Assembly: GCF_014490035.1 (NCBI RefSeq)
Contig: NZ_CP061008.1
Span: 2,108,001 to 2,172,000, forward strand
Direction: 5' to 3'
DNA: 64,000 bases
DNA from: Achromobacter xylosoxidans
GTDB lineage: Bacteria; Pseudomonadota; Gammaproteobacteria; Burkholderiales; Burkholderiaceae_B
Part shown: positions 20,205 through 29,543 of the stretch, piece by piece
Numbering within the stretch: the stretch's first letter is position 1
How the letters are laid out: every line of letters starts with the position of its first letter
Notes under the pieces: generated by a model
What the model was told of the DNA's origin: nothing
Database searches by the model: none
The model's input: the letters and a program-made list of their open reading frames with translations, nothing else
Program-made: the position numbers and the translations under genes

Positions 20205-21696
20205 CTCGAGCACTCCTGATGTGCCTGATTACATCGGCGCGGCGAAGGCTACGTCCCAAGGAAACTTGGACCTGGCTAAGTACGCAACGCAAGCCAATCG
20301 GGTCAATCAAGTTACGCCCTATGGGTCGCTTACCTGGACCAATGGGAAAACATTTGACCAGGCCGGATACGACGCGGCCATGGCTGCATATCGGTCCGGC
20401 CTAGCTAATCAGAACACTGGAGGAGGTGGGAGCGGAAGTGCTGGTGGGCATTGGGAGAGCAGGCCAGACACCAGCTATGGCGACCCGAACGCCACGTACA
20501 ACAACGTGTGGGTGCCGAATGTCATGAACAACCAGGGAGTTGCCAAGAACTCCGGCGGTATGGCTTCTGGAGGAGGCGGTAGCGGCGCGGCAATGCCGAA
20601 TGCCCAGGATTACTACTCTGGCGCCGACAATTGGACCCAGACCGTCAAGCTCTCCCCTGAGATGCAGGCACTGTTTGACCAGCAGATGAAGCTGTCTCAG
20701 GGGCTGGCCGGGGCGCAAGATTCGGCGCTAGGTCGAGTTAACCAGATGATGGGGACCGGCTTCGATATGTCTTCACTCCCCGGCGGTGGCCAAGCGCTAA
20801 ACATGGGGAACCTCCCCGGCATGGGGCAGGCGCTGGATATGAACAGTTTGCCAGGCGCCGGCGCTGTATATGACCCAAATCTGGCCACCAATACGGCTAC
20901 CGATGCAATTCTCTCTAGAGTCAATCCGGAGCTTGATCGTCAGTACGAATCGTTGAGGAACCAGCTTGCCAATCAAGGCATCGCTCAAGGATCGGCGGCA
21001 TGGAACAACGCCATGTCATCGTTTGGGCAGCAGCGCAATGATGCTGTAACGCAAGCTGGTCTGCAGGGTATCAATCTCGGCATGCAGCAGCAGGGATTGA
21101 CCTACAACCAGCAGACGCAGAATAGAGCAATGGCTGCCGCACTGCAGGGGCAACAGTTCGCACAACAGAATGGACTGCGGACGCAGGAAGCCGGATTGCA
21201 GAACCAGCAATTCAGTCAGGCGAATCAGGCACGCCAGCAGGCGCTTCAGGAACAAGCTTTTCTTCGCAACTTGCCGCTGAATGAACTGAATGCGCTACGC
21301 AGTGGGTCGCAGGTGCAAATGCCTGAGTTCCCCGGGTATTCGCAACAGGCGACTACGAGCGGCCCCGACTATACCGGCGCGGCTCAGAACACCTATCAAT
21401 CCCAACTTGGCGCGTCGAATGCCCAGAATGCGGGGAACTCGAACATGATGAGTGGCCTCTTCGGGCTTGGGCAACTAGGCATGATGGGCTATGGAATGGG
21501 CATGTTCTCAGATCGACGCTTGAAGCGGAACATAAAGCGTCTGGCTACTTCGATCAAAGGTCTGGGTATCTACTCGTTTGACTATATTTTCGGCGGCAGC
21601 ATGATCGGGTACATGGCAGACGAAGTAGAACGCGTCTCCCCCGGCGCTGTGCGCGAAATCGGCGGCCTGAAGATCGTCAACTACGCGGAGGTGTGA
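20191..21696 (+). CDS. Tail-associated protein with C-terminal S74 chaperone domain
   Basis: The 501-residue product starts MGKGSSSTPDVPDYIGAAKA, typical of podovirus virion proteins with Gly/Gln-rich helical middles (GMQQQGLTYNQQTQNRAMA). The C-terminus (about 440-500) begins SDRRLKRNIKRLATS and contains YSFDYIFGGSMIGYMADEVERVSPGAV, the intramolecular chaperone/S74 autoprocessing domain, with Ser-Asp at the expected cut point. Such a domain assists trimer folding, then is released. It probably forms part of a trimeric fibre or ejected complex. Confidence 0.75.
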   Translation: MGKGSSSTPDVPDYIGAAKATSQGNLDLAKYATQANRVNQVTPYGSLTWTNGKTFDQAGYDAAMAAYRSGLANQNTGGGGSGSAGGHWESRPDTSYGDPNATYNNVWVPNVMNNQGVAKNSGGMASGGGGSGAAMPNAQDYYSGADNWTQTVKLSPEMQALFDQQMKLSQGLAGAQDSALGRVNQMMGTGFDMSSLPGGGQALNMGNLPGMGQALDMNSLPGAGAVYDPNLATNTATDAILSRVNPELDRQYESLRNQLANQGIAQGSAAWNNAMSSFGQQRNDAVTQAGLQGINLGMQQQGLTYNQQTQNRAMAAALQGQQFAQQNGLRTQEAGLQNQQFSQANQARQQALQEQAFLRNLPLNELNALRSGSQVQMPEFPGYSQQATTSGPDYTGAAQNTYQSQLGASNAQNAGNSNMMSGLFGLGQLGMMGYGMGMFSDRRLKRNIKRLATSIKGLGIYSFDYIFGGSMIGYMADEVERVSPGAVREIGGLKIVNYAEV

Positions 21697-21697
21697 A

Positions 21698-22546
21698 ATG
21701 GGCCTCGGTGGAATGTTCGGCAAAGGCGATCATAGTTCCGTTCTGGGGAAGATTGGCGGCAAGATCCAGAAATTCACTGACCCTATCGCCATGATTCCTG
21801 GAGTCGGCGATAAGTGGGTGGATCTGACCAGCAATAAGATTCCTGAGCTGACCAACAAGACTCTGTCCAAAGTGATGACGCCCTTTGACCGGATCGACGA
21901 AACGATTAACCCGGTGCGGAAGATCCCTATCGTTGATCGTATCGGGGATGTTGTCCGCGATAAGCCCGGCGATGCATTGGGCTTGGCTATTGGCGGCTAC
22001 TTCGCTGCGCCTGCAATTGCTGGGGCGGCAGGGACTGCCGGCGGCGGCTCTACTGCAGCCAGCGGTATAGGTGGTGGCCTTGGCGGCGGTTTAGGCGCTG
22101 GAGGGGCTGGTATCTCGGTCGCTCCGGGCTTTGTATCCGGTGGGACGGCTCTTGGTAGCACGGCTGGTATGTCTGGCGCGTGGGCGCCAGTTCTCGGTGG
22201 AGCGGGCGGATTGGGAGGCGCTGGCGGGATGGCTGGTGGCGGCAACCCCTTTACAGTTTCTCCGAATTTCCAATCTGGTGGCACCTTTACCCAAGACTTG
22301 TCCGGGATGAGCCAGCAACCTGGCTGGACGGATCTTGCGCAGAAGTTCATGGGCCAGCAGCAACAGCAGGCCCAGCAGCAGGGAGCGCAACAGCAGCCGG
22401 ACGGTCTTCAGCGATTAATGGCTGAGAACGAGGCGAAGCGACAAGCCCAGGCTATGGCCCTTGCTCAGTTCAATCAATTGCAAGAACAAGCCGCGGCGCA
22501 ACGTGATCAATATCGCCAAAGAATGGCGGCTCAGCTACGGGGTTAA
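21698..22546 (+). CDS. Putative DNA-ejection or internal virion protein
   Basis: The 282-residue product has a polar N-terminus (MGLGGMFGKGDHSSVLGKIGG), a central Gly/Ala-rich low-complexity region (about residues 100-190), and a C-terminal Gln-rich coiled coil (MGQQQQQAQQQGAQQQ). This composition is common in podovirus ejection proteins that leave the head with the DNA and line the channel. No catalytic motif is seen. It is packed one base after the previous gene. Confidence 0.55.
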   Translation: MGLGGMFGKGDHSSVLGKIGGKIQKFTDPIAMIPGVGDKWVDLTSNKIPELTNKTLSKVMTPFDRIDETINPVRKIPIVDRIGDVVRDKPGDALGLAIGGYFAAPAIAGAAGTAGGGSTAASGIGGGLGGGLGAGGAGISVAPGFVSGGTALGSTAGMSGAWAPVLGGAGGLGGAGGMAGGGNPFTVSPNFQSGGTFTQDLSGMSQQPGWTDLAQKFMGQQQQQAQQQGAQQQPDGLQRLMAENEAKRQAQAMALAQFNQLQEQAAAQRDQYRQRMAAQLRG

Positions 22547-22548
22547 GA

Positions 22549-23892
22549 ATGGCACAACAAGGATTCATGCAGCCTGGCGCTGGGTTCGGATCACCGTTGC
22601 TGGGGCCGGATATCGCGGCAAAGCAGTACCAACTAGCGCAGCGCCAGGCCTATGCACAAGCGCTTATGCAGCAGGGCATGGACCCGTTGCAAGGGCAGAA
22701 TGTGAGTGGTCATTACGTTGCCCCCTCTTGGACGCAGGGGTTAGCCAAGGCGCTGAGCGGCTACCTGGGCATGAAAGCTATGGCTGACATGCCCAAGCAG
22801 CAGCAGGAACTGCAGCAGATGCAGACAGAGAAAATGGCATCCGATTTCGGGCTGGGGCAGTCGTCCCCTGCGTCCGGCGCGCAGAGTATGCCAGTCGGAC
22901 AGGGTGAGGGCCAATCGACGATGCCCTTGCTGCCGGGGCGTTCAGCGCAGGAGTCTTTCATTATCGCTCAGGGGATGGGCCTGCCTGCATATCTCAAGAT
23001 GGTAGGGGAGCAGGGCAATCAAAGGCCTATCGCTGTGGCACCCGGTGGAACGCTGGTAGACCCACGCACGAACCTTCCGACCTTCACTGCGGCGCAAAAC
23101 GGAATCCAGACAACTTACGGACCTAACGGCGCGCAGGCCCAGGCGGTTCCGGGCTATGGTGCGGCGAATGCTGCTATCCAGGGGGCAGAGGCAGGTGCCA
23201 TTGCCGGAGCGCGCTATCCGTTCGAAATCGCGCAGAATCGCGATTCTCAGACTACGGGCGCGATGTTGGATTTGGTGGATGTCCCGGATGGTCGGGGAGG
23301 CACTATCAAGATGCCTCGCGCTCAATATATCCAGATGCTTTCGGCCTCAAGCCCAAATGCAGGCGCGGGGCAGCCTCCGACCTCGAACACTGCCACTCAG
23401 CCTACCGCAGGTCAGCCTGGGGGCATTGGGTCTACACCTCCCAAAGCGGTACTGGAGGCCCGGGAGCAATTCGGTTCAATGGAGGCCGCCGCAAATCAGC
23501 TACTGACCAACATCGACACATTGCGTAAAAGTGAAGGCTTTGGGAAGAACTATGGGATCCAGGGGCTTTTCCCCAATATGGCCGGATCCAAGGCTTCGGA
23601 CGCACTGGCCTTGACGAACCAAGTCATCAGCCAGGGCTGGCTCGAAATGCGGGACCGCCTCAAAGGAACTGGCACGATCACCGATTACGAAAGCCAGAAA
23701 GCAGAAAAGGCGTGGTCCACGCTCAATGACCCTAGGATTAGCGAAAAGCTTGCCCGGGAACAGTTGGATATTTTGGAGCAGACCATCAAGACCGGTGTTC
23801 AGCGGATGCGACAAAAGGCCCAGCTAGGTGAGGAAGCGCCGAAGGACAACGGTATCTCCAATGGCAACTATTCGAGCCTGTGGGGTGGATAA
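22549..23892 (+). CDS. Putative internal virion (ejection) protein
   Basis: The 447-residue product is Gln/Ala/Gly-rich at the start (MAQQGFMQPGAGFGSPLLGP). It continues with a helical C-terminal half ending in a conserved-looking segment (GTGTITDYESQKAEKAWSTL and REQLDILEQTIKTGVQRM) seen in phage injection proteins. It lies between another ejection-type protein and the GH73-like protein, which matches a three-protein ejection set as in P22 (gp7, gp20, gp16). Assignment of individual roles is inference. Confidence 0.6.
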   Translation: MAQQGFMQPGAGFGSPLLGPDIAAKQYQLAQRQAYAQALMQQGMDPLQGQNVSGHYVAPSWTQGLAKALSGYLGMKAMADMPKQQQELQQMQTEKMASDFGLGQSSPASGAQSMPVGQGEGQSTMPLLPGRSAQESFIIAQGMGLPAYLKMVGEQGNQRPIAVAPGGTLVDPRTNLPTFTAAQNGIQTTYGPNGAQAQAVPGYGAANAAIQGAEAGAIAGARYPFEIAQNRDSQTTGAMLDLVDVPDGRGGTIKMPRAQYIQMLSASSPNAGAGQPPTSNTATQPTAGQPGGIGSTPPKAVLEAREQFGSMEAAANQLLTNIDTLRKSEGFGKNYGIQGLFPNMAGSKASDALALTNQVISQGWLEMRDRLKGTGTITDYESQKAEKAWSTLNDPRISEKLAREQLDILEQTIKTGVQRMRQKAQLGEEAPKDNGISNGNYSSLWGG

Positions 23893-26133
23893 ATGGCAGG
23901 CCCTAAAGAGTTCGCAACGCAATACGGCTCTCTGGCCGCCTCTGTAGGAAAGCAGATCGGCGTTGACCCGTCCATCTTGCTAGGGCAGTGGGGCCTTGAA
24001 ACGGGTTGGGGGAAATCGGTTATCCCAGGCACCAACAATCTGGGCAATATCAAAGACTTCTCAGGACAAGGGGCTACCGCTACCGACAACATGACGGGAA
24101 GCGTGGACAAGTACCGCACATATGACAATGCGGACGCCTTCGGACAGGACTTCGCCGGGCTTCTTAGCCGCCGATACCAGAAGGCCATTGGCGCGGGGGA
24201 GAATGCGCAGGCGTACGCTGAAGCATTAAAGGCAGGCGGTTATGCGGAAGATCCGGGCTACGTACGTAAGCTTGTGGCCTCAACCGATTTAGTGCGCAAA
24301 TCTGGCGGCGTCATGGATTCAATTGCATCAGCACTGCTACCTACCGCTCAGGCGGCGCAGTCACAGCAACAACGTGCACCTGTAGCCTGGAAGGATGTGA
24401 TCGCGAAGTCTGAATTCAAGGCGCTTAGCCCTGAACAGCAAGACGCAGCGCGAAACCAGTATTTTGAGCAGGTGGTTGCCCCTCAAGTGCCGCCAGAGTC
24501 GCTAGAGGTAGCCCGCGGCCAATTTATGCAGCAGTACGGACGCCCGGTTAAGCCTCAGGTGTCGGACAGTTCATTGGTGGCGATAGGGGCAGGCTTAGGT
24601 AAAGGTGTGGGTGACGTTGCCCTGAACGCGCAGAGGTATCTGGGTAAAGGAATCAATGCGGTAGGGGATTTCTTCACGCAAGGTGAAGACGGAAACGCAG
24701 CCGGTAACTGGCTGGTGCAGGATGCCGAACAGGGGCTAAACAAGCTTGCTGGCGAGCTTGCGCCTTACAAAGAGGTAAGCCCTATCGCTGCTGGTGGTGG
24801 CGAGTTGGCGGGGAACATCGCCGCCACACTTCCGGTCGGCGGGGTATTGGGTCGCGGGGTATCTGCCGTAGCTCCAAATCTTGGCCGCGTGGCTCCTCAG
24901 GCCGAGAAACTAGCGAATGCGCTTCGCTCGGGTGGGATGAACCTGGGCGGCGCTCCTGCCGCGACACTAGCCGGTCAGGTGGGGAACTTGGCTACCCGAA
25001 TGGTTGGTGGCGCTGGAACCGGTGCGGTTTCCGCTGGGCTAGTTGATCCTGACTCGGCTGGTCTGGGCGCGGCTGTTGGTGCCGCCTTTCCGCTGGCTGG
25101 GGTGGCGCTCGCTAAAGGTGGACATGCGATTGGCAACATGCTGCGAGGCGGCGAAGTATCGGCACCTGTTCGCGACCTAGCCAATCGTGCGGCCGAACTG
25201 GGCATCAAGGTGCCTGCAGACCGCATCGTAAACAGCCGTCCGATGAATGCGATGGCTGCAAGCCTGAACTATGTTCCGTTCAGTGGCCGGGCTGCCGTCG
25301 AAGACACCATGCAATCCCAGTTGAATCGTGCCTTGTCTCGTACGGTCGGGCAGGACTCGACCAACGTTACTCAAGCATTGCGTTCTGCTGCTGGCGATCT
25401 CGGTCAGAAATTCGATGACGTTCTGCAGAAGACAGCGGTAAAGGTCGATGATCAGTTTCTGGGAGCACTCGCGGAGCGCGCTCAACAAGCTTCCACTGAG
25501 CTTGGCTCTGACGGCGCGCGCATCATTGGCAAGCAAATTGATGAAATCATCAATCAGGCAGCCAAAGCAAATGGCCAGTTAGACGGCCAACTTGCCTATA
25601 ACCTGAAACGCACGCTTGACCGAATTGGGCAACGCAGTACACCAGAAGCTTTCTACGCGAATGAGTTGAAGCGCGACCTTATGGGCGCTCTGAATCGCTC
25701 CCTTGGGCCGAAAGAGGCAGAAGCATTCGCGAAGGTGCGCCAGCAATATGGGAACATGCTTTCCCTGGAGAACCTGGCGAAAAACGGCGTCGATGGGGAT
25801 ATTTCCATCGCTCGACTGGCGAATATGCGGAACATTCGTAATCCTGAGCTACAGGAGTTAGCTGATATTGCAGCGCAATTCTTGCGGCCTCGGGAGGGCC
25901 AGCATGGGGCCGCTCAACGGATCATGGCAGGTGCCCTGATGGGCTACGGTGCTGGGATCCCGGCAGCAGTGGCGTCCGTAGGCGTTGGCAGGATGGCGAA
26001 TTCCTTGCTGAACAGCGCAGCGGCACGCAATGCGATGCTGGGTCAATCGTCCAATACGGCATTGGCTAACGCGCTTCGCCAGGCGCTTCCAGTGACTGCC
26101 GCCCGGTCAGCACCGGTCATCGTCGCCCAGTGA
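23893..26133 (+). CDS. Ejection protein with N-terminal peptidoglycan hydrolase (GH73-like)
   Basis: The 746-residue product has an N-terminal glucosaminidase/FlgJ-like domain (about residues 1-110): SVGKQIGVDPSILLGQWGLETGWG with the catalytic-type Glu in LETGWG, then VIPGTNNLGNIKD and a closing YRTYDNADAFGQDF. The long remainder is helical and Ala/Gly-rich, suited to channel formation. Such proteins open the cell wall during DNA entry. It is the last gene before a terminator (26225-26252). Confidence 0.8.
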   Translation: MAGPKEFATQYGSLAASVGKQIGVDPSILLGQWGLETGWGKSVIPGTNNLGNIKDFSGQGATATDNMTGSVDKYRTYDNADAFGQDFAGLLSRRYQKAIGAGENAQAYAEALKAGGYAEDPGYVRKLVASTDLVRKSGGVMDSIASALLPTAQAAQSQQQRAPVAWKDVIAKSEFKALSPEQQDAARNQYFEQVVAPQVPPESLEVARGQFMQQYGRPVKPQVSDSSLVAIGAGLGKGVGDVALNAQRYLGKGINAVGDFFTQGEDGNAAGNWLVQDAEQGLNKLAGELAPYKEVSPIAAGGGELAGNIAATLPVGGVLGRGVSAVAPNLGRVAPQAEKLANALRSGGMNLGGAPAATLAGQVGNLATRMVGGAGTGAVSAGLVDPDSAGLGAAVGAAFPLAGVALAKGGHAIGNMLRGGEVSAPVRDLANRAAELGIKVPADRIVNSRPMNAMAASLNYVPFSGRAAVEDTMQSQLNRALSRTVGQDSTNVTQALRSAAGDLGQKFDDVLQKTAVKVDDQFLGALAERAQQASTELGSDGARIIGKQIDEIINQAAKANGQLDGQLAYNLKRTLDRIGQRSTPEAFYANELKRDLMGALNRSLGPKEAEAFAKVRQQYGNMLSLENLAKNGVDGDISIARLANMRNIRNPELQELADIAAQFLRPREGQHGAAQRIMAGALMGYGAGIPAAVASVGVGRMANSLLNSAAARNAMLGQSSNTALANALRQALPVTAARSAPVIVAQ

Positions 26134-26212
26134 ACCCGCGCCAGATAGCGTAGATAAAGATGACGGCTAGGACAGCAACCGCTTTCCAAATTTTGTAGTC
26201 GATATAGTCCAT
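26117..26212 (-). CDS. 31-residue membrane peptide, antisense to late operon
   Basis: On the minus strand an ATG at 26212 opens a frame of 31 codons, MDYIDYKIWKAVAVLAVIFI then YAIWRGFTGRR, stopping at 26117 inside the end of the 23893-26133 gene. It reads as one clean membrane helix with a charged end. No Shine-Dalgarno is evident, so a leaderless or coupled message would be needed. It is flanked by a hairpin that could terminate in either direction. Support is the protein pattern only. Confidence 0.35.
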   Translation of the reverse strand: MDYIDYKIWKAVAVLAVIFIYAIWRGFTGRR

Positions 26213-26224
26213 AGGCAAAAGTAT

Positions 26225-26252
26225 AGGCCACCCCTACCCCGGGTGGCCTTTT
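26225..26252 (+). terminator. Intrinsic terminator after the ejection genes
   Basis: AGGCCACCC (26225-26233), a 7-base loop, and GGGTGGCCT (26241-26249) followed by TTTT (26249-26252). It separates the ejection genes from the tail-fibre gene. Confidence 0.8.
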
Positions 26253-26269
26253 CATTTAGAGGTGTGTGA

Positions 26270-27583
26270 ATGCCGCGCAACGGAACTGGCGGGTACAGCC
26301 TGCCAAACAATTCATGGAACCCCGCGGTTAACGGGGCAGCCGCTACAGCCGCTGATTGGCAGGCGTTGATCAATGATGTGGCCACGGCTATCCAGAATTC
26401 TGTGTCATCTGACGGGCAAACGACGATGACCGGTAGCCTCAATATGGGTGGCTTTGTGGTCGCCGGCCTCGGCGCGCCGTCTGGAACTGGTCAGTCGTTG
26501 CGGTGGGAACAACTGATAAAAGGGGCTGATATACCTTCCGCAGCAGCCTTACCTGTCCCAGTGGAGGGAAGTGTTTTCGCTGTTACGGGGTCTACGTCGA
26601 TAACTTCTCTGACGGATGTGTACCCCGGACGAATTGTGTATCTCATTTTCCCCGCTGGTATCACGATTGTGAACGCAGGGTTCCTACAATTACCTGGCGG
26701 CGCAAATATTGTCACAAAGGCTAATGATGTAATTGCCTTTATGAATGAAAGCCCTGGTATCTGGCGCGCAATCGCATATCCCGCTCGTCTAGACACCGCA
26801 ACCGGCGTGATCCCATCTGGTGGCTTCAAGAACCTTCTAATCAATGGCAACTTCAATGTTAACCAGCGAGGGGTTGGGGGGACAGTAGTCTTGGCGGCCG
26901 GAGCATATGGTCATGATCGATGGAAGGCGGGAAGTGGAGGGTGCACTTATACCTATACAACCTCAAACGGCATAACCACGATCAATATTTCGTCTGGAAC
27001 TTTGTCGCAAGTTGTAGAAGGAAATAATGTCAAGTCGGGTGTTTATACGCTGTCTTGGTCTGGAACCGCTTTAGGCAAGTTCGGGGGGGGCGTCTTTTCC
27101 CCAAGCGGGGTATCGGCTGCAGTCACAGGAGGCATCGACTCTGGCATAGAGTTCAGCACTGGCACCGTATCGCTGGCGCAGCTTGAATTTGGCTCCAACG
27201 CGACCCTCTTTGAGTTCCGGCCAATCGGCGTAGAGAGCCAGTTGTGCCTAAGGTATGCATTTGTCTTAAACAATGCTGGCTCAACCCCGCCAATTTGCCC
27301 AGTCTCGTTCATTGCATTCAACAACTATGGGCAGGGTATTCTGAACTATCCAGCGGAGATGCGGGCTCCTCCGACATTCAGCTTTCTTAACGGGTCCGCA
27401 GCGTCTCTCGGCGTCCAGGGCACTGGCGGCGGCAACATCGCATGTACGACATTCTCTGTGGACTGGATAGGTCTACGAGGATGCCGCGTATCGGTTGATA
27501 TCGCCTCTCCTCTAACTCAGGGTTGGACGTCGCTATTGCATATCGTCACTGCACCCCTTCTGCTTTGGTCTGCGGAGCTTTGA
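26270..27583 (+). CDS. Tail fibre protein
   Basis: The 437-residue product starts MPRNGTGGYSLPNNSWNPAV, a conserved fibre N-terminus (virion attachment) with ATAADWQALINDVATAIQ, then TMTGSLNMGG repeats. The C-terminal half has FKNLLINGNFNVNQRG and YGHDRWKAGSGG, a carbohydrate-binding-type module seen in phage fibres, and ends in a beta-rich receptor part. AGAGGT is the ribosome site. It should recognise the host surface glycan. Confidence 0.8.
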   Translation: MPRNGTGGYSLPNNSWNPAVNGAAATAADWQALINDVATAIQNSVSSDGQTTMTGSLNMGGFVVAGLGAPSGTGQSLRWEQLIKGADIPSAAALPVPVEGSVFAVTGSTSITSLTDVYPGRIVYLIFPAGITIVNAGFLQLPGGANIVTKANDVIAFMNESPGIWRAIAYPARLDTATGVIPSGGFKNLLINGNFNVNQRGVGGTVVLAAGAYGHDRWKAGSGGCTYTYTTSNGITTINISSGTLSQVVEGNNVKSGVYTLSWSGTALGKFGGGVFSPSGVSAAVTGGIDSGIEFSTGTVSLAQLEFGSNATLFEFRPIGVESQLCLRYAFVLNNAGSTPPICPVSFIAFNNYGQGILNYPAEMRAPPTFSFLNGSAASLGVQGTGGGNIACTTFSVDWIGLRGCRVSVDIASPLTQGWTSLLHIVTAPLLLWSAEL

Positions 27584-27585
27584 AC

Positions 27586-27750
27586 ATGTACCAAGTGATA
27601 GATGAATTTCGTGTCCTGCGCATTGCCGATCAGGCGATTATTCCTGTAAGCATGGAAAACATGGACTACGTCCGGTATCTGGAGTGGCTTTCCGAAGGTA
27701 GTACGCCCGAACCCATGGGACATGACGTACCTCCGGCAGGGGATGCCTAA
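27586..27750 (+). CDS. Small protein after the tail fibre (possible fibre chaperone or accessory)
   Basis: The 54-residue product, MYQVIDEFRVLRIADQAIIP and continuing with VSMENMDYVRYLEWLSEGST, starts two bases after the fibre stop. Short acidic proteins in this position are often fibre-assembly proteins. The phrase Y.EWL..G is common in such small proteins. It ends before the reverse-strand acyltransferase. Confidence 0.6.
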   Translation: MYQVIDEFRVLRIADQAIIPVSMENMDYVRYLEWLSEGSTPEPMGHDVPPAGDA

Positions 27751-27761
27751 TCCGCGTACAT

Positions 27762-29435
27762 CTAGGCGACGGCCGCCTTTTCCGCCGAGTCCGTGTATTT
27801 CTTACGTAGTTGTAGGAACGGGGCCTCAACTAGGCCATACGTGAACATGCATACCAGGACGACTGCTGGAACTGTCAGCATCGTGACATGGACCAATAGG
27901 TCGCTCAAGGAGCCTTGGTATAGGCCGGTCGGAGCCCAGATATTCTTGGTGACACCGATGACGACGTAATGCAAGCAGTATATGGAGAAGCTGAGTTGTC
28001 CAAGGCGGGCAAGCGGGGAGTCATACCAGGAAGGAAGCCGAAGGGCAGCATGGGCATACGTAACGATCAAGGCTCCCCAAGCTATTGCCTCGGTGGCTGG
28101 CCAAAAGACCATGAAAATGCTGTTTCCCAGGCTGCCAACCATGCCGCCATTGCCTCCAAACCACGACATTACGCCGCCTAGAAATACAAGGGATGCTGCA
28201 AGATAAAGCGGGGAGAGGGTGAACCCAGGCTTTATGAAGTGCTTAGCAAAAATGGCAAGCATCATCCCAATCAGGAATTGATCCATCCTGCCGAGAAGCG
28301 TTAGGTACGCCGCATTGGTCACAGTTCCATTCCATGTCCAGTAGGCGTATTTGAAGAAGATGAAGATTGCCAGGATGCCTAGCAAGTATTTGACGCCGTA
28401 CTTCGTCGCGAATAGCAGCAGGAAGGGGAATAGCAGGTAGAACTGGAGTTCAACAGCAATGGTCCATAGATGGCCAAACGCGGGCAGATCTACATGCGCC
28501 AAGCTGTTCACGAACGGGAAGAATAGGGATAGCGCTTGCTCGAAGGTGTATCTATCCTTCCAGCCGGTCAGCATAAAAATAACGCAGAGAAGGTATAGAG
28601 GATAGATCCGTAAGACGCGGTTCCTCATGAACTCGAAGTAGTTCAGATGCCTTCCCCAGCCGATGCTTGTCAGCAGATAGCCGCTAAGCACCATGAAGAG
28701 AGCCACGCCCGTGTGTCCTTGCTCGACGAAGGCACGTAGTGGGTTGTATGTGGATCGGCCGAGGCCGAATGCATCGGTATGACTGTGGTAGTAGATGACC
28801 AGGGCTGCGGCGATGAAGCGCAGGTGATCAAGCCGGGAAGAGTAGGCGATGTTCTTCGACTCGAAAGCGTGGCCCGCAACGGCGCTGATCACCCAGCCGC
28901 GTCGAAAGATGGCAGTAAGTATGCAGAAGCTACCTAAGAATAGAGCAGCCATGATGGACCAGCCCCAAATGGCGCGCGTAGATCTACTCCCTATCAATAG
29001 GTCTTCTAACCGGATTGTCACCGGAGAATCATTGGCAGAGTACAGATCGTAAGTGGTCGATTGGCCACCGACAGTGATCTTGGCTGCTCCTGACCAAGCG
29101 CTGCGCGTTATTACTATGGGCTTCAACTCCCCAGGTTGAAATGTGACGGTGAGGGGGGAAGAGGGATCACCGGTAGAAACGAACTTGTCGCCCTTGTCTA
29201 ACCACTTCTGCGGATCGGCGGTTACTTGCTGCGAACTCTTTGCTAGCCAAATTTCCGAGGATTTGGCTGCTGGGTTATCGCTCGGAACCGGACTGATTGT
29301 TAGTGAAGTTATTGATTTGCCGAAGAACAGCGGCGTGAGCTTCGGGCTTAGAACCGCCGCCCCGATGTAAGCGACCAAAAGAGAGAAGAAAGCGGCCCAA
29401 ACAAATGGCGTGGAACTTGCGTTTCGGTTCGTCAT
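27762..29435 (-). CDS. Membrane O-acyltransferase (OafA-like acyltransferase 3 family), probable lysogenic conversion gene
   Basis: The 557-residue product has one N-terminal membrane segment, a periplasmic-like beta-rich region of about 130 residues (residues 35-165), another span, then the acyltransferase-3 core. Core signatures are SSRLDHLRFIAAALVIYYHSH (Arg and His, shown in part) and FMVLSGYLL, about ten membrane spans in all. Such enzymes acetylate O-antigen or other surface sugars and change phage receptors and serotype. It stands alone on the reverse strand between fibre and lysis genes with its own -10 (29465-29470), the layout of a moron. The added N-terminal domain is unusual for OafA. 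Confidence 0.85.
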   Translation of the reverse strand: MTNRNASSTPFVWAAFFSLLVAYIGAAVLSPKLTPLFFGKSITSLTISPVPSDNPAAKSSEIWLAKSSQQVTADPQKWLDKGDKFVSTGDPSSPLTVTFQPGELKPIVITRSAWSGAAKITVGGQSTTYDLYSANDSPVTIRLEDLLIGSRSTRAIWGWSIMAALFLGSFCILTAIFRRGWVISAVAGHAFESKNIAYSSRLDHLRFIAAALVIYYHSHTDAFGLGRSTYNPLRAFVEQGHTGVALFMVLSGYLLTSIGWGRHLNYFEFMRNRVLRIYPLYLLCVIFMLTGWKDRYTFEQALSLFFPFVNSLAHVDLPAFGHLWTIAVELQFYLLFPFLLLFATKYGVKYLLGILAIFIFFKYAYWTWNGTVTNAAYLTLLGRMDQFLIGMMLAIFAKHFIKPGFTLSPLYLAASLVFLGGVMSWFGGNGGMVGSLGNSIFMVFWPATEAIAWGALIVTYAHAALRLPSWYDSPLARLGQLSFSIYCLHYVVIGVTKNIWAPTGLYQGSLSDLLVHVTMLTVPAVVLVCMFTYGLVEAPFLQLRKKYTDSAEKAAVA

Positions 29436-29464
29436 TGATGGAACTGTATCGGAGGTGATGGACG

Positions 29465-29470
29465 ATTATA
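29465..29470 (-). promoter_or_regulatory. Probable -10 element of the acyltransferase gene
   Basis: TATAAT on the minus strand lies about 30 bases upstream of the acyltransferase ATG (29435). The -35 region is poor (CCTCAA-like), so strength or a helper factor is uncertain. An independent promoter would allow expression in the lysogen. Confidence 0.45.
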
Positions 29471-29504
29471 TGAGTAGCCATCACTCATTGAGGAAAACCC
29501 TAAC

Positions 29505-29526
29505 GCCCGTAGATGCGGGCTTTTTT
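29505..29526 (+). terminator. Intrinsic terminator before the lysis genes
   Basis: GCCCG (29505-29509), loop TAGATG, CGGGC (29516-29520), then six T. It lies upstream of the lysis genes in the reading direction of the late operon. Confidence 0.75.
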
Positions 29527-29543
29527 GCATCAGAAGGAACGTT

